A stretch of DNA of 64,000 nucleotides from Lasiosphaeria ovina (taxonomy: Eukaryota; Ascomycota; Sordariomycetes; Sordariales; Lasiosphaeriaceae), in assembly GCA_033439765.1 (NCBI GenBank), contig JAULSN010000012.1:744001-808000 (forward strand), in the 5' to 3' direction. A program made the translations under genes and the position numbers. Shown one piece after another: positions 54,355 to 64,000 of the stretch. Under the pieces are notes generated by a model that worked only from the letters and a program-made list of their open reading frames with translations, ran no database searches and was not told the origin of the DNA. Position 1 is the stretch's first letter, and every line of letters starts with the position of its first letter.

Positions 54355-55371
54355 TCACTCGTTCATGAAGTGAACATTGCGCAATGTCACTGTAACCATC
54401 ATTGTACACGGAAGAGGTATACAAGGTGGCGTAGTAGAGACGGGACCTACGTTTAATTTATCCAGCCACCATAATTCCTTCTCGCGACTCTTGATCTGCT
54501 TGTTGAGATCGCTTATGTCTTCCATCCACCTTTTTCGCTCCATCACATTGTAGACTCTTGGCTGCGCGCTCTGAAGTGTCTTGCGCTGGTCTTTGAGTCT
54601 GTCAATATCGTCTTGGATAAATTGCATCACCTGCTTGCCGACTGATGTCTTGTGCACCTTTCCTCCCGACTCGGCCATTTCCTTCTGGATCTGAAACTCG
54701 ACGCCTGCACCCTCTGCCTTGGACTTCTCAATGATTTTCCCAATGATATCATGGGCCGACGCTTGGTTGTTGTAGTGGCGAAGGACAGTGGCACCCTTGG
54801 CCTGCATTTCGCGCCACACTTCTCCTCTGTTAAACCGGTTCTCCAAGTAGCGGGTAAACCACTCGTCGTCATTGAGGTCGTCCCACATGGTCGTAGCAAT
54901 AATGACTCTCTTGTAGGCCTCTTCACCGAGAAGGACCTCAAGCAGACGCGCTCGCTTCCGCTCGTTGTCGCCAATTTGATTCGCTGTGATGGGATGCAGA
55001 AGGATCAGGCCGTCAAGTCGCATATGTCGACCCCCATTCGACTTGTGATCCGATATCCACTTCGCAATAACCATAAGAATGTCCAGATCAGTCTTCTTAG
55101 AGTCTTCAAAGCCTGGAGTATCGATCAAGAGGACATTGTAGCCGCCAAGTGAAAATGTGACGGCCTGGGGCTCCTGGGTGCCTAAATGTGTCCAGTTCAC
55201 GTTAGCTAGGTACAAGGCCACTTCGGGCTTCGGGGTTGTCCTACACGACTCCAGCGTGTCCCCAATCTTCAGATTCGTCTGGCCGGATGCAACCGAGGCA
55301 AAGGTCGTTTTGCCTGCTCCCGTCATGCCAATCAATCCAATCACCAGGTCTCGTTTTGGTTCGCTCCCCAT
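54355..55371 (-). CDS. AIG1/IMAP-like G-domain protein 1
   Basis: An ORF of 338 residues starting MGSEPKRDLVIGLIG. Walker A is GMTGAGKTT at residues 15-23; the G3 motif is DTPGF at 84-88, preceded by the hydrophobic strand YNVLLI. The region after it, LDGLILLHPITANQ and then RVIIATTMWDDL, fits the AIG1/septin-like P-loop GTPase group, with TTMW taking the G4-like position. The C-terminal ~90 residues are strongly charged and coiled-coil-like. The last ~30 residues after LDKLN are less convincing, and a GTAGGT donor lies there, so a final intron is possible. It faces the second GTPase gene head-to-head. Confidence 0.85.
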   Translation of the reverse strand: MGSEPKRDLVIGLIGMTGAGKTTFASVASGQTNLKIGDTLESCRTTPKPEVALYLANVNWTHLGTQEPQAVTFSLGGYNVLLIDTPGFEDSKKTDLDILMVIAKWISDHKSNGGRHMRLDGLILLHPITANQIGDNERKRARLLEVLLGEEAYKRVIIATTMWDDLNDDEWFTRYLENRFNRGEVWREMQAKGATVLRHYNNQASAHDIIGKIIEKSKAEGAGVEFQIQKEMAESGGKVHKTSVGKQVMQFIQDDIDRLKDQRKTLQSAQPRVYNVMERKRWMEDISDLNKQIKSREKELWWLDKLNVGPVSTTPPCIPLPCTMMVTVTLRNVHFMNE

Positions 55372-55936
55372 TTTTTATTCATCAAAAACGACACAGTGTG
55401 AAGAGAAAGAGGGTGGGTTGTTTGATGGGATGAAACCTTGACAGATGGGATTGCCCACGTCGTGGGCGTTTCGGTTTTGATATTGTTGGCAGTCTGGTTC
55501 CGCGTGTTTCCCGTCTTGGCGTCGGGTTTGGAATGATAGCAACCTGAAAGTCCACGTTGCTGCCGCATCACCGCCGGGCGCTAACCTCGGAACTTTGGCT
55601 GCCCTGGTTAGGCATGGTTGGGCTACAGCTACCAGCATGGCTGGCGTCCAAGAGTCAGAAATCCCGATGCGTTGGCCGCACCCCTGTCGTAGCCAACCAC
55701 GGCCGTCTCCTGACCCCCCAACGTCACACGTATGGCTTGATGTGACTCGCACTCTGAAGTCAAATTCCAAGCTATTTCCCTGTGACTTGATTGCTGGATT
55801 ATCCACACAGCCTGACAACTTCCCATCGTCGGCATTCCAACAATAACTGTGATTCTGCCTGCACCTTGGAGAAACAACCGGTCGGCGCAGCATTTAAGCC
55901 CTGCCGTCTGCCTGAGGCCAGTTGGGGCGCCCGAAT
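55372..55936. promoter_or_regulatory. Shared promoter region of two GTPase genes
   Basis: This 565-base spacer lies between two divergent, related GTPase genes and probably drives both. No ORF could be supported in it. Confidence 0.45.
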
Positions 55937-56711
55937 ATGGCGTCCATGCAGGTAGTCCTTCTCCTTATTGGCCCTACTGGTTCGGGGAAGACGAGATTCG
56001 TGAGGAGATTGCCAGGTCTCAAGGAACAAGTGACCGAGCCAGACAACGGCGATGTCTATGGCCCGCGTAAGCAACTGTTCAATACCCAAATCGTAATGGG
56101 CTCCTCATTATTGACTTGCATATTTTGAAGGCACATCAAAATGCCAGGTCTACACCTGCGAGACCGGCGGAACCACGTTCAAGGTCATTGACACCCCAGG
56201 CCTACGAGATGACGCGTCTGCGAATCTTCCAGTCTTGAGGGAAATCGCAGCCACCCTGGAGCGGAACTGGCTGAATAAATCCAACCCATGGGTTACTGGC
56301 GCATTATACTTCCATCGCATCACCGACAGGCGCATTACCGGCGCAGGCAAACTCGGCCTTGATATCTTCAAAGCCATGGTCGGCGAAGGGTTTTATTCCC
56401 GCATCGCCTGCGTGACCACCATGTGGGACACCATCAAGCCCGAGAAGAGAGAGCCATTCATGAAGCTGAGCAACGAGCTAAGCAACGAGCTGGTGAATTT
56501 CGGTGGTGGGGATGGGCTTGTTTTTGATCTCAAAGGGCACAAAGGCGAGATTGAGACGGTCCTCAATTACTTTGTAGCCAGATCACGCAACCGCCGCTGG
56601 CTGGAATTTGAGAGGGAAATTGGCCAGCTGGGGTCTGGAGGCTATAGGAGAACCGTAGCGGGCAAGGAGGTGGTGAGGAAGGCAAAAATCGGGCTTTGCG
56701 TCATTCTCTGA
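55937..56711 (+). CDS. AIG1/IMAP-like G-domain protein 2
   Basis: Two exons, 55937-56066 and 56131-56711, with a 64-base intron (GTAAGC...GAAG), give 236 residues. Walker A is GPTGSGKTRF at residues 12-21. The splice restores CQVYTCETGGTTFKVIDTPGL with the G3 DTPG motif. Then VTGALYFHRITDRRITGA and IACVTTMWDTI follow, matching its neighbour's order. It is shorter than the neighbour and lacks the long coiled coil, ending soon after GYRRTVAGKEV. A truncated C-terminus is possible. The pair probably arose by duplication and inversion. Confidence 0.85.
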
Positions 56712-57099
56712 AGGAACCACCGAGCCCGACAGCATGTCCTGCTCGCCAAATGCAGGGAAAACTGGCGTAGCGCTGTTGGAAACACGGCACACCGGATCCT
56801 GGTTAAATTGATGGGGTCGCAAATGCGTGCTTGCATTGCTTTAGTTATGCCTGTCTGTGTCGACGGGTCATCGATCCATCTGAAGGCTGTTGCTTCATGC
56901 TTGACCGTGTTGTGGACATGAAACGACAAGGCCGCCCTCGCCCTCGCCCAAGAATCAACAAAAGAACTCCATACCAAACAAAAAGTTAGCTTCAATTTCA
57001 TCTCCAGCTTTTGCATTCACTTTTGTCCACCGTTTTCCTTTTCCAGATTTCCATCAACTCGCCTCCAGCCAACCCACGATCCACGATCCACCAACCCGC
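56712..57099. other. Intergenic region between convergent genes
   Basis: 3' flanks of GTPase 2 and the DUF8021 gene. Nothing else was seen. Confidence 0.5.
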
Positions 57100-57981
57100 T
57101 CAAACCCTCAGCGAAACCGGCTTCGACCTCGCCAAATCCCTTTTCCCAAACGTAGTACCGTTCAAACCACAACCCTTGGACACACACGACGACGCCGTGT
57201 GCAGGTACTTGATCTTGCCTCCCTCGACGCGGAAGAAGTGGCTGTCGGGCATGGGATTATTTCCCTGCGTACGATCAAGCCCAGGAAACCCAACAAAGAT
57301 ATCCACCACACCGAGCTCTTCGTCAACCACATACCGCCGGTACGGCACGTAGATCGTGCTCGGCCAGACCATGACGCAGTCGTCGCCGTGCAGGTCGCCG
57401 CGGGCGGGCAGGCCGCCCTCGAGGCGGTAGCAGGGGGCGCCCCAGGGGACGGCGACGCTGACGTTGCCGAAGCGGTTGAAGTAGGCGTCGCCGGCGGCCT
57501 TGACCACGGCACGCGAGTCCTGCCGGGCGGCCGGGATCGCGTCCCACGCCTCCTCCGCATTGAGCTGCAGCGTGCCCGTGGCGTTGAACAGCCAGTCGCC
57601 GTCGTCGGTGACGACGGACTCGATGAGCGTCGCCTTCTGGTCGACGGCCCCGAATACCATGCGCGTGTGGATCACGTACGGGTGCGGGTCCGTCGCGGCG
57701 ATCAGCTCCGTGAAGGTCGCGCACTCGACCGTGTCGTGCGCGCTGCGTTCGAAGTCGACCTTGAGTGGCTTGGACAGCACGCCCGTGCTCAGCTCCGCCA
57801 CCTGGTTGTTCTCGAGGTAGATGAAGTTGGGGTTTGTGGCGAGCGCGCTGATGCTGGCGCTCTGGCCCGCCTTCTGCGCCGCCACGTACTTGGCCGTCAC
57901 GCTCTTGAGGAAGTCGCGCGTGCAGTCGGCCGACGCCGTGGCGGCGAGGCCGAGGCCGGCGAGGACGATGGAGCGCAGCAT
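57100..57981 (-). CDS. Secreted DUF8021 protein
   Basis: A single-exon gene of 293 residues. The start at 57981 gives a signal peptide (MLRSIVLAGLGLAATASA) directly before DCTRDFLKSVTAKYV. The core reads NPNFIYLENNQVAELSTGVLSK..., with DGDWLFNATGTL, then AGDAYFNRFGNVSVAVPWG, CYRLEGGLPARGD and DSHFFRVEGGKIKYLHT. This is the SnoaL/NTF2-like DUF8021 found in many secreted fungal proteins. Catalysis is not established. A TATA-like box lies about 110 bases upstream. Confidence 0.88.
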   Translation of the reverse strand: MLRSIVLAGLGLAATASADCTRDFLKSVTAKYVAAQKAGQSASISALATNPNFIYLENNQVAELSTGVLSKPLKVDFERSAHDTVECATFTELIAATDPHPYVIHTRMVFGAVDQKATLIESVVTDDGDWLFNATGTLQLNAEEAWDAIPAARQDSRAVVKAAGDAYFNRFGNVSVAVPWGAPCYRLEGGLPARGDLHGDDCVMVWPSTIYVPYRRYVVDEELGVVDIFVGFPGLDRTQGNNPMPDSHFFRVEGGKIKYLHTASSCVSKGCGLNGTTFGKRDLARSKPVSLRV

Positions 57982-58925
57982 TGTGTTTATGTTGTTGGCT
58001 GGGTGACAACCGCGAGACAAGTTCACCTTGAAGTGGCGTTACTTCCTACACAGCTTCATGGCCGTGTACATGTCGTTCGCGAGACGCTTTATATCCGAAC
58101 CCCCTCCCCTTCAACGCGTGGAAACAGAACTAGGCGCCGAAACACGCAACACCGCCATGCACCTCCACTCAGCCAAGCCGGGCTGCCGAGATTGGGCAGC
58201 AGGTACAGCCCGTCGGGGGGCCGCTGATATAGCCCTCGTATAGCGAACCGTGAGGGGAAGCCAAAAGAGGCGCAAATCGGCTCAATATACTACATTTAGG
58301 GGCCTGCCAAGGGATGCTCTGAGTCCGTCACAATATGGAAGACACGAACCCCAGTCTGTCTGCCCCCCTCACGGGATTGTTGGAGGCGCCCCAAAAACCA
58401 CATAACTGCCGGTTTGCGGGTCAGGGGCACATCCAACCATAGGCACGGAACAATATGGAAGCAACCGGATAATCCCCCCATCCAGAAACCTGCTGCGGAG
58501 ACTGGCTGACGGACAAAGAGGCACACAAAATCTGTCACATCCGTCAAGATATTTGGGTCTCAAGCTGCTTGATAAAAACCAATGAGGTTTATTGTGGCGA
58601 TCTGTCGCCAGATGTGGGATATCGTGTCTAGAGTTCTGTATGTATATGTATGCGTCTATCCAACGTCGACCCGCGTTGTTTCTAGTCGCCCCTTTTACCA
58701 ATGGCAGCTCGTCGGTGGACTGCGAAACAACTGGCAGAGAAAAAGAAGAAACAAGAGAAGATATAACAAATGAAAAGAGAAGAAAAGAAAATTAAAGAAG
58801 AAAAAGAGAGCCCGTCTTGTGTGTACCCATTTGTTGCACGCCGCCGGCGCAACCAACGCCCTCTAGTATGTAATTAACAGAAGAATGAACGATGTTAAAA
58901 GAAGAAGACAAGACACCAAGCTAAG
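57982..58925. other. Intergenic region
   Basis: Promoter of the DUF8021 gene on the left. Purine-rich sequence (AGAAGAAAAG type) near 58740-58810. No gene was seen. Confidence 0.45.
58088..58093 (-). promoter_or_regulatory. Probable TATA box of the DUF8021 gene
   Basis: Reads TATAAA on the minus strand, about 110 bases upstream of the ATG at 57981. Confidence 0.45.
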
Positions 58926-60557
58926 CTAGCAGCAATCGTGCACAAGGAAACATCTACTCGATGGCCGAAGAGCCCTCAGCGTTGCCGTGCAGGACTGGGT
59001 TCTGGAGTCAGACCACTCGAAGCGGAAGTCGTGGCCGAGCTGCTTGCGGCAAGCCGTCTTGACGGCATCCAGCACGTTGGCAAAGACGCCAAAGTTGGCC
59101 GGATTCTCCTCGTCATTTCCGCCACCCTGGAACACGCCGGTGCGCACGAGGCACGTGTTCCAGCCGTACATGTTGCCGCCGACAATGTCCGAGGCCGGGT
59201 TGTCGCCAATCATGTAGATGTTCTCGGGGACGCGCTCCTCGCCGTGCAGCACGTCCATCCAGGAGGCTAGGACCTCGTCGACGTACTTGTACGTGGCCAG
59301 TTCGGGCTTGCCGTAGACGACGCGCTCGAGGTCGACGCCCGTCTGGGCCTTTTACATGGCCTCGAGGCCGATGCGGAAGGCGTCTTGCGACATGCGCGGG
59401 ATGGGGTGCTCGGCGGGGCACAGGAAGTCGCCCTGCGAGAAGTAGATGGGAATGCGTTGCGACTCGGGTTCGGCCGCCACCGTGTGCAACCGCCCGTTCT
59501 GCGACCACAGCAGGTCCATGATGATCTGCAGGTCCGTCGCGTAGTCGCGCGAGTCGGAGAAGGCGAGGATCGCCTCGATGTTGACCTTGCTGAAGTCGCG
59601 CGGCCGCGACGATGCGCGCTCCTCCTTGGTGAACACGCGGTACGGCGCAATGGTTGGGTCCCAGGCGACTATGTCGTTGGGCACGATGATGTCCTTGAAG
59701 CCGTATTCCTCGGCAACATCGCGGCAGCGATAGCCCTCACCACCCACGACCAGCACCGTGCTGTAGTACTCCGCAAGGGCGCGCATTGGAGTGTGGCTCT
59801 GGATGAACTGCCCCGTGGATACTGGGTTGTGCAGGATGCTGGACAGCTGTGTGGTGCGGGCCAGCTCGGGCTTGCCGGAGCCGTTGGTAAGGAAGATGTG
59901 GGGGATCTTGATGCCCAGCTGGTTGTCACCGTTGAGGATCTCGAGCACGCGCTGGCCCTCGGGGATCAGGCGGTCGCCGTGCATGGCACTCCGTCAATGT
60001 CGAATACGAAGGCCGTGTTCTTAGCCCGCCGCGCCATCTCGCCGTGCACGTCCTGCACCTGCGAGCTGAGGATCTCGCGCGTCGGCTACACCGGCGGCAT
60101 GCCGGGCCGCACCGCGCTGAGGGCTGCCTGCACATTGGGGAAGGCGACGTTGCTGAGGCGCGACTGGCGCTTGGAGCGCGGGATGGGCAGCGAGGTGCTG
60201 AACGAGTTGCGCGACAGACGGCGCTTTTGAGGGAGGGCGACAGAGACAGGCTGTGGAAGTACTCGGCAGCGTGCGCGTTAGGAGACCGCACGGCCGGCAC
60301 CTCGATTGTGTTGTGGGAGCCCGGAGACGAAGGATGGCCACCGTGTTGGCGTCGATGCTGGGCATGTGGGCAAACTGGGAGCTGGTGCTGGACCCGCGGC
60401 TCTGGACAAACTGGTAGCTGTTCCAGCTGCCCGTATTCTTCGGCCGCGGCCTTACCGGCGCCGGTTGTGCCTTTGTTGACGGCGAGTCTGGCGGCGTACC
60501 CATGTTCTGCGGCGAGGGGACAATAATGTCTGAGTCGAGGAAAGCACCGGTAGCCAT
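58926..60557 (-). pseudogene. HAD-superfamily (CECR5-like) hydrolase, broken
   Basis: The order of motifs is that of the eukaryotic CECR5/TIGR01456 HAD proteins: an N-terminal low-complexity leader from MATGAFLDSDI (60557), AFVFDIDGV with the DxD site near 60000, HIFLTNGSGKPE, VVGGEG, and VYGKPELATYKYVDEVL then YMIGDNPASDIVGGNMYGW (motif IV). The reading is broken several times: a TAG at 60086-60088, a one-base frame change at about 59985 just after the DxD motif, a TAA at 59352-59354, and further frame changes near 60230 and 60340 that introns do not easily explain. Domain identity is firm; whether the breaks are real or assembly errors cannot be told from one sequence. Confidence 0.75.
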
Positions 60558-62150
60558 GGTTGCGGTTGCGGTTGCGGTAGGGCGGAAAAAACAAATAGGT
60601 ACAACATAACAAGACAAGGGATTGTACTGGACAGGTTCGGGTGGTTGTCTACATTTAGGTGGAAGGATGACAAGACTCGAATGGTTCTAGAAGTAATAGC
60701 GGTAGAAACGGAGGCGAACAAGACCGTCTTATACTTGACTCGAAGTCTCCTTCAGTATTCGAGTCCTCAACTTCTCCAGTCTCGGTCTGTCCGGCAGCTC
60801 GAAGTCTGCGCCCATCCGCCGTTCAGGGGCGCTTCGCTCAACGGCGAACGCGAGCCCGAGCTTGGCCAAGATGGCTTGGATGGATGCGATCCGGCGTCGG
60901 TTTCGCCAGCTCTCCACCGCGGGTTCGTACGGCTCCCCAGTATGCTCCAGTATGACGGCAAGCGGGGCGACAACCGGGTTGGCCGCTGTCAGAGCTGGTA
61001 CAGTACATGCCAGAGCGACGTCGAGCGAGGATTCCCAGGCAAGGCGAGCATCTAACGACGAGGATGTTTTCGGGGTCTTTGCGGTTTTCGGGATTTAGGA
61101 TTGGCCTAGCGATTCTTCCAATTACCTTGGGGGTTCAGTCGGTGCTAATTGGAGCCTTGGGCGGGATGAAACCACAAAGGCGGAGCTCAGGACGGGTTTG
61201 ACTGGATTGAGCAGGTGCAATCGACCTTGGATTGGCCTGGACACCTGATCGATCTGGACGTCGCTTCCTTTGGCTCCCTTGAGCTTGGCTGGCGCGGCCG
61301 CCATTGCCGGCAGTAGGGGTCTGGGTGTGCCTGGCTGCTCCTGCCCTGTCTGGAGGTCATGACGGCCCACTTGGCGATCGGGCCTTGGTTTGTCTCAGGC
61401 CGTGGAGCTTCCGAGTCTAGAAAATTGGATCTTGCGCGCTGCTGCCGTGTCCTTTTGGTCCTTTATGCACCCCTACGGAGCGTGCCCTGGAAGTGCAGCC
61501 GTCCCGCTCCAGGGCAACAGGGCAGCCCGCCCAAGTGGACCCCTATGCGTCATTTATTACCGGAGCCCTTTTTAGGAATTGGTGGGAATCGGATCAAACC
61601 TGCAACTCGGCTGCCAACTTGCCATTCCGACCCGTGGGTGTTACCATGGACCAGAGAAAATTCCAGCGAAGAGATTTTTCACGTGGCGACTAGCATCGCC
61701 AGAGCGCCCGTTGATGGTCGGGCGCGCAGCGGCGCGCTAAGCCTTAATCCATGGGTCGCCCATTGCTGCCTCCAGTGGTGCAGTCCTCGGTGTGTCCAAT
61801 TCAAATTCCATCTGACAAGTTTCGAGTCCACAGACCAGTCCAGCCAATTGCCTAAACCGACCCGTCACCAATCGCCCATCGCATAGCCTTCTCGTCTGTT
61901 CTGCTTGTGGAACTTGATCTGTCTGTGAGCCAATTCATGTCAAAAAACACTCGAGAGGCCATACCAATTTTCAGGCGATTTAATCTCGTTGCTGCTCAGC
62001 CCAGCCGTTTCGTCCAAAGACAGTCTTGTGTCACCCACCTTCCCCCACGTCCCACGCTCGCTTCCCACATCCGACGTTCGCTTCCACGTTCCAAAGCTGC
62101 GGCAATTTCTCAAAAAGGCCGCCGTTAACGAAGCCCAAGTAACCACTAGC
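60558..62150. other. Intergenic region, 1.6 kb
   Basis: Several short frames exist on both strands, but none shows a recognisable protein. It includes the promoter of the aldo-keto reductase. Confidence 0.4.
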
Positions 62151-63158
62151 ATGACTGCCGACGCCGCATCCGGGCTGCCGTCGTCGCCGCTGGCCAAGAC
62201 ATTCACGCTCAACAATGGCGTCACTATGCCGGCCATCGGCTTCGGCACCTTTGCCAACGAGGGCGCCAAGGGCGAGACATACCGGGCCGTGACTAAGGCG
62301 CTCGAGGTCGGCTACCGCCATCTCGACTGCGCCTGGTTCTACCACAACGAGGGCGAGGTCGGCGACGCCCTGCGCGACTTCCTCGCCGCAAACCCCCACG
62401 TCTCCCGCGCCGACGTCTTCATCTGCACAAAGGTCTGGAACCACCTGCACGCCCCTGAAGACGTTGCCTGGAGCATCCGCGACTCGTGCGCCAATCTCAA
62501 GGTCGACTATGTCGACCTGTTCCTCGTGCACTGGCCCGTAGCCGCCGAGAAGAACCCCGACCGCACCCCCAAGATCGGCCCCGACGGCAAGTACATCATC
62601 AACCGCGCGCTGACGGCCAACCCGGAGCCGACGTGGCGCGCCATGGAGGCGCTAGTCGACGCCGGGCTGGCGCGCAGCATCGGCGTGTCCAACTGGACGA
62701 TCCCCGGCCTACAGCAGCTGCTGGCCTTTGCGCGCATCCCGCCGGCCGTCAACCAGATCGAGATCCACCCGTTCCTGCCCAACGCGGCGCTGGTCGACTT
62801 CTGCGTCGCGCACGGCATCGTGCCGGCGGCCTACTCGCCGCTGGGCTCGCAGAACCAGGTCCCGTCGACGGGCGAGACGGTCCGTCAGAACGCTGCCCTC
62901 AACGCCGTCGCCCAGCGCTCTGGCCACAACCTCGCCCAGGTCCTCCTCGCCTGGGGCCTGCGCCGCGGCTACGTCGTGCTGCCCAAGAGCTCGACCCCGG
63001 ACCGCATCGAGTCCAACCTCCAGGTGCCCGTCCTGTCTGACGGCGACTTTGCCGCCATTGAGGACGTTGCGAGGGGCCGCCACGTGCGCTTCGTCAACAT
63101 GAAGGACACTTTTGGCTACGATGTCTGGCCCGAGGAGTCACAGCTGACGCAGCAGTGA
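62151..63158 (+). CDS. Aldo-keto reductase
   Basis: A single-exon gene of 335 residues, started at the first in-frame ATG (MTADAASGLP). The catalytic tetrad is complete: Asp59 and Tyr64 in GYRHLDCAWFYHNE, Lys94 in FICTKVWN, and His127 in LFLVHWPVA. AKR signatures GVSNW, NQIEIHPFLPN, AYSPLGS and the cofactor segment VLPKSSTPDRIESNLQV are all present, the last favouring NADPH. Length is standard. It should be a cytosolic carbonyl or aldose reductase. It is intact, unlike the HAD gene beside it. Confidence 0.95.
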   Translation: MTADAASGLPSSPLAKTFTLNNGVTMPAIGFGTFANEGAKGETYRAVTKALEVGYRHLDCAWFYHNEGEVGDALRDFLAANPHVSRADVFICTKVWNHLHAPEDVAWSIRDSCANLKVDYVDLFLVHWPVAAEKNPDRTPKIGPDGKYIINRALTANPEPTWRAMEALVDAGLARSIGVSNWTIPGLQQLLAFARIPPAVNQIEIHPFLPNAALVDFCVAHGIVPAAYSPLGSQNQVPSTGETVRQNAALNAVAQRSGHNLAQVLLAWGLRRGYVVLPKSSTPDRIESNLQVPVLSDGDFAAIEDVARGRHVRFVNMKDTFGYDVWPEESQLTQQ

Positions 63159-64000
63159 TTTAGACACGTCCCTTCGCGCGTGTGTGTATGTGTGGGTGGG
63201 TTTGTAGGTAGGTTAAGCGTTGTGTTTTTATCTGGGTAGAATAGGGTGAATGGGATTGGGACTGGGATTGGATAGAGCGACTCTGGCTAGGTCTAGACGA
63301 TAGAAGCAGCAAGCGTAGAGTTGAGTTTCTTGTTTTCTTCCCCGCCCGTTCGTATTTGTTTTTATTTTCATCTGCCAGACCCACGCTTGGTGTGTCTTGT
63401 GGGCGTACGGAGTCAAGGTGCCACTCTTGTCGGGGCTGTGTTTTGATGGTTTGCACTTTGCAGTGTTTTCCCCTCGAAGAGCACAACCACGCCGCATCCG
63501 GTGTAACTGCTTTTCCAAAACTGGCACCAGATCAACACAGCACGCCAACCACGGGCGAACCATTTTACCACCTATACGCACTCACACTCGCACTTTGGTG
63601 GGGAGAGAGGGCGTAAAACGTATCGGTATTGGAATTGTGCTCAAGTTGTCAGCCGTCACAGGATCACGTATCGCTGCCGCCGCTTGTGCGTATCCGGGCT
63701 CGGTCTAACACCAGTGTCCAGCTGCCGCCGTATCTCTCCGTGCCACTTGACAGGCCTCCCGTTTTCGGCTCGCGTGGCCCCCACTCGGCAAAAATAACAG
63801 GCCGCGCGAAGGATCGACCAGCCGACACGCTGCCCCGCATCGCATCGAGTTTGCGTGGCAAGAAAAACTGAATGGCAGATTCTATCCGGATTCTCAACCC
63901 GTATGGCATCAGACCGACTAACCATAACAGTGTCAAGCTATCAATTTACAACTGAGAAGTTCAGTTGATCTTGTCATTTTTTTTGGTTGTGGTTTAGATC
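63159..64000. other. Right edge, no gene seen
   Basis: 3' flank of the aldo-keto reductase. Only short, low-quality frames occur to the end of the window. Confidence 0.5.

Noticed and set aside
57199..58227. 342-codon plus-strand frame opposite the DUF8021 gene
   Set aside because: Antisense shadow: Val/Arg/Gly-rich, no motif, while the minus strand has a signal peptide and a known family.
61359..61886. 175-codon plus-strand frame
   Set aside because: Starts without clear context, has no recognisable motif and overlaps other equally good random frames.
1..64000. CRISPR array, bacterial operon or prophage
   Set aside because: No regularly spaced repeats, no bacterial ribosome-binding pattern, and all genes are fungal with spliceosomal introns.

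Overview
This is nuclear DNA from a filamentous ascomycete (Pezizomycotina, most likely a Sordariomycete). The evidence is GC-rich genes with short GT-AG introns (about 49-175 bases), HET-domain and ankyrin genes, a Zn2Cys6 regulator, many secreted proteins of fungal families (DUF1996, DUF4360, DUF8021, CE3 esterase, SMP-30), a dispersed 5S rRNA gene of the Neurospora type, a tRNA-Glu, and a pseudogene with the mutation pattern of repeat-induced point mutation (RIP). Gene models were spliced by eye. Intron edges are given only where reading phase, splice signals and protein similarity agree.

Layout. Bases 1-6.3 kb hold an ankyrin protein that enters from the left, a solo LTR with a perfect target duplication, and an intact HET gene. 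7.5-14.6 kb holds a Rossmann-fold protein, a secreted VWA protein, an orphan NLR-type N-terminal domain and a secreted beta-propeller. 16-19 kb is a Zn2Cys6 regulator. 21-30.5 kb holds a membrane protein, an SDR, a secreted SET-domain protein, an unknown anchored protein and a DUF1996 protein. 31-46.8 kb is an accessory zone: truncated MFS gene, 5S rRNA, RIP-mutated HET pseudogene, copia remnant, tandem repeats, broken caspase-like gene, HET fragment and broken MACPF-like gene. Among these sit two intact genes (a polytopic membrane protein and a DUF4360 protein). 46.8-53.7 kb holds tRNA-Glu, a CE3 esterase, an ABM-like protein, a Fig1-family protein and a CorA-like protein. 54.3-58 kb holds two head-to-head AIG1-like GTPases and a DUF8021 protein. 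59-63.2 kb holds a broken HAD hydrolase gene and an intact aldo-keto reductase.

The genes do not form one pathway and no PKS or NRPS backbone is present. Two themes recur: secreted proteins suited to plant-biomass or host contact, and parts of fungal self/non-self recognition and regulated cell death (HET, ankyrin, NLR N-terminus, caspase-like, AIG1-like GTPases). The second group includes both intact and decayed members. The clearest result is the HET pseudogene at 33.7-35.8 kb. All ten in-frame stops I found in its main frame are TAG, and the changes at conserved residues fit CpA-to-TpA mutation while CpG is kept.
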